Source: Rikenellaceae bacterium
GTDB lineage: Bacteria; Bacteroidota; Bacteroidia; Bacteroidales; UBA932
Direction of reading: 5' to 3'
DNA length: 16,952 bases
NCBI GenBank assembly: GCA_900769905.1
Contig: CAAGIL010000239.1
Location: 1-16,952, forward strand
Positions 1 through 8,547 of this stretch are shown in pieces. Below the pieces are notes generated by a model. The model worked only from the letters and a program-made list of their open reading frames with translations. It ran no database searches and was not told the origin of the DNA. The position numbers and the translations under genes are program-made. Every line of letters starts with the position of its first letter. Position 1 is the stretch's first letter.

Positions 1-192
1 CCGACCATAGGCAACATATGTATGGATATGTGTATGCTGGACGTGAGCGGGGTGGATGTCAAGGCAGGGGACACGGTTACCATTTTCGGAGATGATCCGT
101 CCGTGGAGGAACTTGCGGGGATTCTGGGCACCATACCGTATGAAATCCTGACCTCCGTTCCACGCAGGATAGAAAGAATAATAGTGAAATAA
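1..192 (+). CDS. alr: Alanine racemase C-terminal fragment (likely MurF-Alr fusion), 5' truncated by window
   Basis: Only the last 63 residues are present; the reading frame is open from base 1 and stops with TAA at 190-192. The segment begins with a GNICMDMCMLDV motif, which matches the second conserved block of PLP-dependent alanine racemases (the CMD block that contacts substrate). It then has the GDTVTIFG turn and ends YEILTSVPRRIERIIV, a typical family C-terminus. The enzyme makes D-alanine for peptidoglycan in the cytoplasm. In Bacteroidota it is often fused behind a MurF ligase domain; that part would lie upstream of the window, so the fusion is an inference. The next gene starts 11 bases downstream on the same strand, suggesting co-transcription. 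Confidence 0.85.
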   Translation, partial: PTIGNICMDMCMLDVSGVDVKAGDTVTIFGDDPSVEELAGILGTIPYEILTSVPRRIERIIVK

Positions 193-203
193 AATACAAG
201 AAT

Positions 204-1574
204 ATGAAGAAGACCGTATTGCTGGCACTTGCAATGTGCGCAGGACTGAGTCTCCAGGCTCAGCAGAAAGGATCCATCAGCTCAGAGATGCTGAAGGAAA
301 TAGAGGATTCCTATGTCTCCACCCCGACGGACAAGGCCATAAGGAATGCTCTGAATACCACCTCAATAACCGTGCTTGCCGAGAATGCCGAGAATGCGGC
401 TATGATAGATACGAACTTCTCGGACAGGGTCAGGACAAAGGGAATTACCGACCAGAAGTCATCGGGCCGCTGCTGGCTCTTCACCGGGCTCAATGTGCTC
501 CGCGCGGCTGCCATCGACAAGTGGGATCTGGGCGAGTTCCAGTTCTCCCAGTCCTATTGCTTCTTCTACGACCAGCTGGAAAAGGCCAACCTCTTCCTCC
601 AGGCCGTGATTGACACCAGGGACCTGCCTTTCGAAGACCGCGAAGTGGACTGGCTCTTCTCCAACCCTCTCAGCGACGGCGGCACCTTCACCGGAGTTGC
701 CGACCTCGTCACAAAATACGGCCTCGTGCCTGCTTCTGCGATGCCTGAAAGCTATATCGCCAACAATACCTCCGCTTTCACCACCCAGCTCAAGACCCTG
801 CTCCGCAAGGACGGACTCCAGCTGCGCGGAGAATTCCCGGAAGTGAAGAAAAAGAACCTTCCTGCCCATCTCGAAAGCCTCAAGACAGATATGCTCAAGG
901 AGGTGTACCGCCTGCTCGTGCTCGCTTACGGCAAGCCGCCGAAGGAGTTCGTGTGGAAGGACAAGAGCTACACTCCTCAGGCCTTCTATCAGGAGCTTCT
1001 CGGCTATGACCTCAAGGGCAATTACGTGATGCTTATGAACGACCCTTGCAGGGAGTACGGAAAGGTATATGAAATCCAGTATGACCGCCATCTCTACGAC
1101 GGGCAGAACTGGCTCTATGTCAACCTCCCTATCGAGCGCATCAAGGAGATGGCCATTGCCTCCATCAAGGCCAACACTGCAATGTATTTCTCCTGCGACG
1201 TGGCAAAGTTCCTCGACAGGAAGAAGGGCGTTGCCGACCTCAACAATTTCGACTACGAATCCCTGCTGGGAGTGGATCTTTCTATGGACAAGAAGCAGAG
1301 GGTGATGACCCACAGCAGCGGCTCTTCCCACGCTATGACCCTGATTGCCGTGGACCTCAAAGACGGCAAGCCGTGCAAATGGATGGTGGAGAACAGCTGG
1401 GGTGCCGCTTCAGGTTACAAGGGCAACATCATAATGACCGACGAGTGGTTCAACGAATATATGTTCCGTCTCGTGGTCGAAAGGCGCTTCGTGCCTGAGG
1501 ATGTGCTCAAGATGCTCGAACAGAAGCCGATACAGCTCCCTGCCTGGGATCCTATGTTCCTCGGAGAAGAATAG
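204..1574 (+). CDS. Exported C1-family cysteine aminopeptidase (PepC/bleomycin hydrolase type)
   Basis: A 456-residue papain-fold peptidase. The catalytic triad is visible: oxyanion Gln84 and Cys90 in DQKSSGRCWLF, His376 in SSGSSHAMTLIAVD and Asn397 in VENSWG. The C-terminus keeps the WDPM segment (448-451). In PepC and bleomycin hydrolase the C-terminal tail reaches into the active site and restricts cleavage to the N-terminal ends of peptides. These enzymes are usually cytosolic, but residues 1-19 (MKKTVLLALAMCAGLSLQA) form a clear Sec signal peptide, so this one should act in the periplasm or outside the cell, trimming imported or secreted peptides. The length is normal for the family. It sits 11 bases after alr and 7 bases before the addB-like gene. 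The family call is firm; substrate and final location are inferred. Confidence 0.92.
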   Translation: MKKTVLLALAMCAGLSLQAQQKGSISSEMLKEIEDSYVSTPTDKAIRNALNTTSITVLAENAENAAMIDTNFSDRVRTKGITDQKSSGRCWLFTGLNVLRAAAIDKWDLGEFQFSQSYCFFYDQLEKANLFLQAVIDTRDLPFEDREVDWLFSNPLSDGGTFTGVADLVTKYGLVPASAMPESYIANNTSAFTTQLKTLLRKDGLQLRGEFPEVKKKNLPAHLESLKTDMLKEVYRLLVLAYGKPPKEFVWKDKSYTPQAFYQELLGYDLKGNYVMLMNDPCREYGKVYEIQYDRHLYDGQNWLYVNLPIERIKEMAIASIKANTAMYFSCDVAKFLDRKKGVADLNNFDYESLLGVDLSMDKKQRVMTHSSGSSHAMTLIAVDLKDGKPCKWMVENSWGAASGYKGNIIMTDEWFNEYMFRLVVERRFVPEDVLKMLEQKPIQLPAWDPMFLGEE

Positions 1575-1581
1575 GCCGGGG

Positions 1582-4419
1582 ATGGTTCCGTTCCTGAAAC
1601 AGACTGCAAGTCATTATTTCGCCCTTGGGGAGATGGACAAGTTGTGCTTCATCCTCCCCAACAAGCGTTCCTGTGCCTTCCTGCGCAAATATCTCTCCGA
1701 GTCGGCAGCCGGGGCCGGAAAGCCCCTGCTTTCCCCGGAAATCACCACGATGAACGAGTTCTTCTTCAGCCTGGGCAGTTTGCGCAAGGCTGACAGGGTC
1801 CAGCTCCTCCTGCTTCTTTACGACTGCTACAGGGAACTTAACCCTTCCTGTGAGAGCCTGGACGACTTCATCTTCTGGGGAGATGTGCTGCTCGCTGACT
1901 TTGACGACGTGGACAAATATCTGGTCAAGGCTCAGGCCCTGTTTACCAATGTGGCGGATTTCAGGAGCATACAGGACAGCCTGGACTATCTGGACGAGAC
2001 CCAGAGGGCGGCCATAGAGCATTTCATCTCCCATTTCAGGGAGGGTGGCCGATATAAGGATGAATTCAAGAAGATTTGGAATATACTCCTCCCGCTTTAT
2101 CAGAACTTCAATGAGACCTTGAGCGCCCGCGGACTCTGCTATGAGGGTATGGCATACAGGAATCTGGCTCAGCGACTTGAAAGTGAGCCTGTTGTGGATG
2201 TCCTTTCCTCTGCCGGAAGGGAAGCCGTCAAGTATGTGTTCGTCGGGATGAATGCGCTGAACGGCTGCGAAAAGAAGCTGATGCGCAAGATGAGGGATGC
2301 GGGAATAGCCGAGTTCTGCTGGGATTACAGCAGCAGATGGATAAAGAACTCCGACAACAAATCCTCCTTTTTCCTGGCCGACAATGTGCTGGAGTTTCCT
2401 CAGGCCTTTAGCCCTGATTCGGGAGAGGCCCTGCCGGAACCGGAGATAAAGGTGCTCGGAGTCCCTTCTGCGGTGGGGCAGGCGAAGCAGCTCCCGAAGA
2501 TTCTGGGAGAACTGGGAGCGCACGGACTGGAGACTGCTGTCGTGCTCCCGGACGAATCCATGCTTATGACCGTGCTCAACTCCATCCCTGAGGATATACG
2601 TGAGCTCAATGTGACTATGGGATATCCTATGGCTTCGGGCAGCTTCCGTGCCCTGATGAGCGATGTGAGCGCCCTGCAGATGCATATACGCGTAAGGGAA
2701 GACGAGTGCTATTTCTATTACAAGCAGGTCTGGTCTATACTTTCCAACAGCATATTGAAAAGTGTCCTTGCTCCCGAGACTGTCGCGGAACTGGACAAGG
2801 TAAAGGCTGAGTCCCGCTACTACATTGCCGCGTCCCGGCTCTGCAAGGATGAGCTCTGCACCTCGATTTTCCGCCCCGTGGTCACCGACCCGTCGCGGAA
2901 TGACGCGGCCGGGAGCGAAGGAATCGCCCTGTACCTACGGAACCTGATATCCCTGACGGCGGCGCGTATGCTCGAACACGAGGAGCTGTCCGTGGAACTC
3001 TCCTTCGCGAAGGAATACTTCCTCGCCGTGGAGAAGTTGAGAAACTTTGAGCTTCCGGTGCGTCCGGCGACGTATTTCCGTCTCCTGGACAAGCTGGTGG
3101 GCGGCATATCCGTGCCGTTCAAGGGTGAGCCGCTCCAGGGCCTGCAGATTATGGGCCCGCTGGAGACCCGCGCCCTCGACTTCGACAACATAGTGGTACT
3201 CAGCTGCAACGAGGGCTTCTTCCCGCGCCGCAACGTGAGTGCATCCTTCATCCCCGGCGAACTCAGGCGCGGCTTTGAAATGCCGACCTACGAGTACCAG
3301 GATGCCGTGTGGGCCTATTACTTCTACAGGATGATACAGCGCTGCTCGCGGCTGTGGCTGCTCTACGACACGCGCACTGAGGGCCTGCGGGGAGGGGAGG
3401 AAAGCCGCTACATCAAGCAGCTCGAACTGCATTTCGAGGCTCCGCTCCAGCGCTGCCGCCTGCATTCGCCCCTCAAACTCCACGATGCCCCTCCGGAAAT
3501 CGCCAAGACTGCCGAAGACCTGGATACCCTGCTGAGCACCCCGCTTTCCGCATCCGCCCTGCAGGTTTATCTCCAATGCCCGGCGCAGTTCTACTACAAA
3601 AATGTGAAAAAACTCTCGAAGGCGGAGGAAGCGAGCGATTCCCTGGATGGGGGAATGCTCGGCAACGTGTTCCACAAGCTTATGCAGACGCTTTACCACA
3701 GGCCTGAAGGCCGGGTGGATGCGGACTATCTGGCAAGCCTGATTGACCGCAAGTCCTCCCAGATGGTGGTGCCTTCCGTGGTGGAGCTTGCAGCGCGTCT
3801 TATAATGGAAGAACTGGGCTGCTTCGAAGTGGCGGGAAAAAACCTCATCTACAGGGACCTGCTCTGCCGCTATGTATATATCTGCGTGAAGCGCGACCTG
3901 GAGATGATGCGCGCCTCCGGAGTTAAGGAAATCCGGGTTCTGGGTCTGGAAAAGAAGCTGGAGGCGGATATCGACGGCTTCCATTTCAAGGGTTTCATAG
4001 ACAGGCTCGACAGCCTTTCCCCTGACGGGATACGCATCGTGGACTACAAGACCGGCAAGGTCGAAGACAATGACTTCGTGATTACGGAGGCGAACGCCGG
4101 CTCCGTCGTGGACGCCCTGTTCGCCCCTGACAACAAGGACAGACCGAAAATCGCCCTCCAGCTGTATCTCTACGACCGTATGGTCTCAATGAACGGCCTC
4201 GACAGGGGACGCACCATCTACAACAGCATATACCAGCCTCTGCGCCTGCACTGCAATCCGGTGGAGAACATAGTGCTCAATCAGGAGTTCAAGGAGGCTA
4301 TGGATCTTAGGCTCACCGGCTTGCTGAATGAGCTGCGCGATCCCGACACGGGCTTCAGGCGCACGACCGTGGCAACGGCCTGCGATTATTGTGATTTCAA
4401 GACACTCTGCGGACGATGA
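1582..4419 (+). CDS. addB: AddB-like PD-(D/E)XK nuclease / inactivated helicase subunit
   Basis: A 945-residue protein. I chose the ATG at 1582, 7 bases after the peptidase stop; the frame is open back to 1501 but that would overlap the upstream gene. The N-terminus (LCFILPNKRSCAFLRKYL) aligns with the start of AddB-type helicase folds but has no GxGK(T/S) Walker A, so this subunit probably does not hydrolyse ATP. The C-terminal third is a RecB-type nuclease: His698 in GNVFHKLM, Asp807 in GFIDRLD, and Asp821/Lys823 in VDYKTGK. Four cysteines (Cys666 in LQCPAQFYYK, then Cys934, Cys937, Cys943 in CDYCDFKTLC) match the 4Fe-4S staple of AddB nucleases. Its partner is the overlapping downstream helicase. 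Expected role: resection of double-strand breaks before RecA loading. Confidence 0.88.
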   Translation: MVPFLKQTASHYFALGEMDKLCFILPNKRSCAFLRKYLSESAAGAGKPLLSPEITTMNEFFFSLGSLRKADRVQLLLLLYDCYRELNPSCESLDDFIFWGDVLLADFDDVDKYLVKAQALFTNVADFRSIQDSLDYLDETQRAAIEHFISHFREGGRYKDEFKKIWNILLPLYQNFNETLSARGLCYEGMAYRNLAQRLESEPVVDVLSSAGREAVKYVFVGMNALNGCEKKLMRKMRDAGIAEFCWDYSSRWIKNSDNKSSFFLADNVLEFPQAFSPDSGEALPEPEIKVLGVPSAVGQAKQLPKILGELGAHGLETAVVLPDESMLMTVLNSIPEDIRELNVTMGYPMASGSFRALMSDVSALQMHIRVREDECYFYYKQVWSILSNSILKSVLAPETVAELDKVKAESRYYIAASRLCKDELCTSIFRPVVTDPSRNDAAGSEGIALYLRNLISLTAARMLEHEELSVELSFAKEYFLAVEKLRNFELPVRPATYFRLLDKLVGGISVPFKGEPLQGLQIMGPLETRALDFDNIVVLSCNEGFFPRRNVSASFIPGELRRGFEMPTYEYQDAVWAYYFYRMIQRCSRLWLLYDTRTEGLRGGEESRYIKQLELHFEAPLQRCRLHSPLKLHDAPPEIAKTAEDLDTLLSTPLSASALQVYLQCPAQFYYKNVKKLSKAEEASDSLDGGMLGNVFHKLMQTLYHRPEGRVDADYLASLIDRKSSQMVVPSVVELAARLIMEELGCFEVAGKNLIYRDLLCRYVYICVKRDLEMMRASGVKEIRVLGLEKKLEADIDGFHFKGFIDRLDSLSPDGIRIVDYKTGKVEDNDFVITEANAGSVVDALFAPDNKDRPKIALQLYLYDRMVSMNGLDRGRTIYNSIYQPLRLHCNPVENIVLNQEFKEAMDLRLTGLLNELRDPDTGFRRTTVATACDYCDFKTLCGR

Positions 4420-7232
4420 AGATACTGAAGGCAAGTGCCGGTTCCGGCAAGACATACCGTCTTTCGAAGACCTACATAGACCTGCTTCTGAACTCCGGGA
4501 GCAGGGACGCTTATAGGCATATACTCGCAGTGACCTTCACCAACAAGGCGACTGCCGAGATGAAAAGCCGCATACTCTCAGACCTTTACAAGCTTTCGCG
4601 AAGCGACAGCCGTGCCCGGGATATGCTCGTGCGTATGCTTCACGACTACGGCTCCTTTGCGGTCAGCACCATAGACCGTTTCTTCCAGCAGGTGCTCAAG
4701 TCCTTCTCCAGGGAAATCGGGCAGTTCGCGGACTACCGTATCGAACTTGACAAGGATTCCCTCGTGAACGAGGCTATGGACCGCATCCTGGACAGCATCA
4801 CGGACGAGGATGAGGAAGTGCTCAACTGGATACGCGAGAGCGTATGGAGCAGCCTGGCGCGGGGAGACAAGCCCAAAGTGGAGGAGGATCTCTACAAAAT
4901 GGGCAAGTTGCTCAAGTCCGAGGAGCACAGGACTCTGTGCGAGAAGCAGGGGATGGATGACAACGGCTGCGCCGACAAGGAAAAGCTCCAGCGGGTGCGC
5001 GAGCTTTGCGACAGCATAATCGGGAGCTTCGAGGCAAGGATGGAGGAGCTGGGTTTCCCTATGCCGAAGCCGGGTACCAGACTCTGCCTTACAGGAAAAA
5101 AGCGGCTCCTCAGTGCAAACCCCGAACTCAAGGAATACGCCGAGGACAATATAGAGAGTTACAACAGTGCCTGGATCATACGCGAACTGCTGTTCAGTAT
5201 GGGTCTGGCGCGGGAATTCTACTCCACCTTCGATGCCCTGCTCCGGGAGAAGAACGTGATGAGCCTGGACGACTCCAACACTATCCTCAAGGACATCATA
5301 GGCGGCAGCGATGCGCCGTTCGTGTACGAGAAGATGGGCGTACGTTTCGAGCATTTCCTGCTGGACGAGTTCCAGGACACCTCCAACATACAGTGGACGA
5401 ATTTCCTGCCGCTGTTGAAGGAAAGCGATGCGAACCACCACGAAAACCTCATAGTCGGAGACATCAAGCAGAGCATATACCGCTTCCGCGATTCGGACTG
5501 GAAGCTGCTCCACGAGGGTGTGCAGGCCAGTTTCCCGGCTGCGGATGCGGAAGTTATGAAGGGCAATTGGCGAAGTTCTTCCTCAGTAGTGGAATTCAAC
5601 AACGGTTTCTTCACTTTTGCAGCCGCCCAACTCGGCAAATCCCCCCTGTACGGAGACGTCCACCAGGATGTGATGAGATCCGAGTCCCAGAGCGGAGGCG
5701 TAAGGGTGAGCTTCACCGACGACCAGGATGAACTCGTGCTCTCTTCGATCCGGGATGCAATGGATGCCGGGGCGCATTACAGTGACGTGGCGGTGCTCGT
5801 GCGCAACAAGAAGGAGGGTTCCAGGCTGGCCAATATGCTGATAGCCAATGGCGTACCTGTGATTTCCGAGGATTCCCTGAGCGTGAAATCCTCTTCCCTG
5901 ATATGCAGGCTGAGTTCCCTTCTGAGCGCATATCTGGATCCGGACAACACCATTTCCTCATATCTGGTGGAATCGCTTTCCATTGAATATCCGTCCCGCT
6001 TCAGCTCCCTGACCGACTTCTGCGAGAGCCTGCTGCGCTCCCTGTACAAGGCCGACCCTGAGTCTTTTGATGGGGAACTGCTTTATATACAAGCCTTTAT
6101 GGATGACGTAAAGACTTGGGTGGAGGATAACGGCAACAATCTGGGAGCCTTCCTCGAGCATTGGGAAGGGTCTTCTCCGGTAATAGGTTCGCCGGAAGGG
6201 GAGGATGCCGTGCGCATCATCACCATACACAAGTCCAAGGGTCTGGAGTATCCTTATGTCATCTTCCCTTATGCGGACAAGGTGACGCTGTACAAGCCGG
6301 AGGTGCACTGGTGCGCCCTGAATTCCGAGGGCCCTTTTGAGGACTTTTCCGGCATATACCCTGTCAAACTGAGCTCCGATACCGTGCAGTCCTTCTTCGG
6401 CAAGGACTATGAGGAAGAAACCGAGCGCCAGAGGGTGGATAATTTGAATATCTTCTACGTGGCCCTTACCAGAGCCCGCAACTACCTGCATATCATTGCA
6501 AAGCCTGTTTCCAAATCTTTCAGGGATGCAAAGAGCCGCAGCGCCGACAGCTACAAGAGTATGTCGGAACTGCTCTATCTTTATTGCGGCTGCTACGAAG
6601 ACATCAGTTTCGGCAAGATGTATGACTTCTCCGCTCTGAAGCGCGAGGAAAGCGACGCTCAGCCTTTCGAGGCCGAATGGACTTCGGTACCACTTGGTGG
6701 CCGTCTCCAGCCTGCGGAAGAGGACAGGGACTTCTTCTCGGCTGAGTATGAGCCTATTGACGGGGACGGAACTCCTCGTGTGGGGGCTGGAAGTTCGGCA
6801 CGCATCAAGGGTATAGTGCTTCACGAAATCCTTTCCGGGGTGCACACCGCAGCTGACCTCGATGCCTCGCTTGCCGCAGCTGTGGATGCGGGGAAACTCG
6901 GCAATGGGCAGGCTGCCGGCTGTCGGGAAGTGCTTGCCGCCGCCGTCGCTTCCCGGAGCTGCTGGTTCCCGGAAGCTGGTTCGGGGGTGCGCGTGCTCAA
7001 CGAACGCAGCGTGTTCGACGGAGAAGGCCAGGAACATCGTCCCGACCGTGTGCTGCTCTACGGAGACGGGTCCGTGGAGATTGTGGACTTCAAGTTCGGA
7101 CGGCGCCGGGATGCATACAGGGAACAGCTCTCCGCATACGCACGGCTATATGAGGCAATGGGATACCGAGTGCGCAGGGCCTCCCTCTGGTATGTGGAAA
7201 GGAATTGGGTTGACAATGTGGAATTTAACTAA
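4416..7232 (+). CDS. addA: AddA-like UvrD/RecB-family helicase-nuclease
   Basis: A 938-residue SF1A helicase with its motifs in order: Walker A ASAGSGKT with Lys12; motif Ia TFTNKATAEM near residue 40; Walker B LLDEFQDT at 315-322; GDIKQSIYRFR near 348-358; motif V TIHKSKGLE at 603-611; motif VI FYVALTRAR at 680-688. A RecB-type nuclease follows at the C-terminus: Asp877 in PDRV, Asp891/Lys893 in IVDFKFG, and a QLSAYARLY motif after it. It is shorter than Bacillus AddA (about 1200 residues). Its ATG shares an ATGA with the stop of the addB-like gene, so translation is probably coupled and the two should form a heterodimer that unwinds and degrades DNA ends. No recognition sequence equivalent to Chi can be deduced here. 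Confidence 0.92.
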   Translation: MKILKASAGSGKTYRLSKTYIDLLLNSGSRDAYRHILAVTFTNKATAEMKSRILSDLYKLSRSDSRARDMLVRMLHDYGSFAVSTIDRFFQQVLKSFSREIGQFADYRIELDKDSLVNEAMDRILDSITDEDEEVLNWIRESVWSSLARGDKPKVEEDLYKMGKLLKSEEHRTLCEKQGMDDNGCADKEKLQRVRELCDSIIGSFEARMEELGFPMPKPGTRLCLTGKKRLLSANPELKEYAEDNIESYNSAWIIRELLFSMGLAREFYSTFDALLREKNVMSLDDSNTILKDIIGGSDAPFVYEKMGVRFEHFLLDEFQDTSNIQWTNFLPLLKESDANHHENLIVGDIKQSIYRFRDSDWKLLHEGVQASFPAADAEVMKGNWRSSSSVVEFNNGFFTFAAAQLGKSPLYGDVHQDVMRSESQSGGVRVSFTDDQDELVLSSIRDAMDAGAHYSDVAVLVRNKKEGSRLANMLIANGVPVISEDSLSVKSSSLICRLSSLLSAYLDPDNTISSYLVESLSIEYPSRFSSLTDFCESLLRSLYKADPESFDGELLYIQAFMDDVKTWVEDNGNNLGAFLEHWEGSSPVIGSPEGEDAVRIITIHKSKGLEYPYVIFPYADKVTLYKPEVHWCALNSEGPFEDFSGIYPVKLSSDTVQSFFGKDYEEETERQRVDNLNIFYVALTRARNYLHIIAKPVSKSFRDAKSRSADSYKSMSELLYLYCGCYEDISFGKMYDFSALKREESDAQPFEAEWTSVPLGGRLQPAEEDRDFFSAEYEPIDGDGTPRVGAGSSARIKGIVLHEILSGVHTAADLDASLAAAVDAGKLGNGQAAGCREVLAAAVASRSCWFPEAGSGVRVLNERSVFDGEGQEHRPDRVLLYGDGSVEIVDFKFGRRRDAYREQLSAYARLYEAMGYRVRRASLWYVERNWVDNVEFN

Positions 7233-7241
7233 TTTTTTGAT

Positions 7242-8078
7242 ATGAAACTTTTTGCCGTAATATTTCTCTCGCTGTCCGCGATGGTATCGAACTACCACCC
7301 CAAGGCACCCGCAGTGCCGGAGTATGTCGTGTTTGCCGGTGACACCATACGCTTCGACAGGCAGGACCTTTATGAACGTATGGACAGGGAACTCATCAGC
7401 TTTACCTATATGCACACGAATTCCACCCTTATGCTCAAGCGTTCCGAGAGGATGTTCGCCAAAGTGCTGCCGATTATGAGGGAAGAGGGAGTGCCGGAAG
7501 ACCTGAAGTATCTTATGGCCATCGAGAGCAATTTTGAGCCCAAGGCCCTGTCTTCAGCCGGTGCGGCAGGTCTGTGGCAGTTCACCAAGGCCACGGCCAA
7601 GGAATATGGGCTGGAGGTGAATGCCGAAGTTGACGAACGTTATGACATCGAGAAGGAGACGCGCGCAGCCTGCAGATATCTTAAGGATGCCTATGAAAAA
7701 TTCGGAGACTGGATGACTGTGGCGGCAAGCTACAACGGAGGGCAGAACGGAATTGCCAGACGTATAGAGAGCCAGAGGCGCAAAAAGGCGACAGACCTAT
7801 GGCTGGTAGAAGAGACTTCAAGATATATGTTCAGGATACTTGCGGCAAAGATGTTCTTCGAGAGTCCCGAGTCCTTCGGCTTCTACGAGAAGGAAAGATA
7901 TCCTTTGGATTCCTTCGAGGTGGTGAGCGTGAGCGGTCCGATTGAGAATCTCGTGGACTTTGCCGAGGAACACGGAGTAAGTTATGCCCAGCTCAAGGGA
8001 GCGAATCTCTGGCTGCGCGACAGCAAGCTCACCAACAAAGCCGGCAAGACCTACAGGATACTTATTCCAAAACAGTAG
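7242..8078 (+). CDS. mltD: MltD-like lytic transglycosylase with C-terminal LysM-like region
   Basis: A 278-residue protein with a short hydrophobic leader (about residues 1-17, no lipobox) for export. The SLT domain spans roughly 72-180: catalytic Glu95 in MAIESNF, the LWQF signature at 111-114, and AASYNGG at 161-167. The C-terminal part (about 222-278, with SGPIENLVDFAEEHGVSYAQLKGANLWLRD split over 231-260) is the degenerate LysM-like tail seen in many Bacteroidota MltD homologues and may bind glycan. The enzyme cleaves the MurNAc-GlcNAc bond of peptidoglycan with formation of 1,6-anhydroMurNAc. It begins 9 bases after the addA-like stop, so it is probably the last gene of that unit. Its stop lies 2 bases from the end of the opposing lolA-like gene. 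Confidence 0.9.
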   Translation: MKLFAVIFLSLSAMVSNYHPKAPAVPEYVVFAGDTIRFDRQDLYERMDRELISFTYMHTNSTLMLKRSERMFAKVLPIMREEGVPEDLKYLMAIESNFEPKALSSAGAAGLWQFTKATAKEYGLEVNAEVDERYDIEKETRAACRYLKDAYEKFGDWMTVAASYNGGQNGIARRIESQRRKKATDLWLVEETSRYMFRILAAKMFFESPESFGFYEKERYPLDSFEVVSVSGPIENLVDFAEEHGVSYAQLKGANLWLRDSKLTNKAGKTYRILIPKQ

Positions 8079-8080
8079 TC

Positions 8081-8545
8081 TCAGTCCCTGAGATCTGTAA
8101 CTATCCAGTCCGGGGAGAGTTTTGCAGTGTCGAAGACGAAGGCGGACAGGTCTTCGGACCAGTCCAGATAGCGCAATTCCGAGATTGAGAAATCAGTGAG
8201 GGAGTCGCGGTACTGCAGGACTTCGCGTATGCCGTCGGAGTTTTCGATATAGACCTCCATCTCCTCCTCGTCGACGGTCCAGCGGGTAGGGCCGTTGCAG
8301 TAGATTTTCAGCCCGTTGCCTTCAGCATAGTAGGAGTTCCCCTGCAGGAGAATGATTCCTGAAAGCCTGACAGGCGTGCCGTTGTCTATCGTGCAGCTGT
8401 AGCCGATTCTGGCGCGCTGGCTGTCCAGCCTGCCCAGGAGCTCTTCCAGCAGGGCGTTGCTGTCGATCTGACGGTTCTGCGCGCCCATACTGCCGGACAG
8501 CAGAGTCAGGCAGAGGCTCAGGAGTATGATTGCCGTGCGCCGCAT
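8081..8545 (-). CDS. lolA: LolA-like outer-membrane lipoprotein carrier (short)
   Basis: A 154-residue exported protein. Residues 1-22 (MRRTAIILLSLCLTLLSGSM onward, ending GAQ) form a signal peptide. The remainder is strand-rich and includes a YSCTIDNGTPVRLSGIILLQ stretch, a GNSYYAEGNGLKIYCNGPT stretch and a TRWTVDEEEMEVYIEN stretch. That pattern fits the half-barrel of LolA-like proteins (a substrate strand, then 'the trial molecule' type WTVD...EVYIY) found after ftsK in Bacteroidota. LolA carries lipoproteins across the periplasm from LolCDE to the outer membrane. At 154 residues it is shorter than classical LolA (about 180-210), so the C-terminal strands may be reduced. It starts 2 bases after the ftsK stop. 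The assignment rests on pattern plus synteny; function as a true LolA is uncertain. Confidence 0.7.
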   Translation of the reverse strand: MRRTAIILLSLCLTLLSGSMGAQNRQIDSNALLEELLGRLDSQRARIGYSCTIDNGTPVRLSGIILLQGNSYYAEGNGLKIYCNGPTRWTVDEEEMEVYIENSDGIREVLQYRDSLTDFSISELRYLDWSEDLSAFVFDTAKLSPDWIVTDLRD

Positions 8546-8547
8546 TT

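Noticed and set aside
1501..1581. Upstream start for the AddB-like gene.
   Set aside because: It overlaps the peptidase gene by over 70 bases and adds a low-complexity Ser/Arg stretch; ATG at 1582 fits the family N-terminus.
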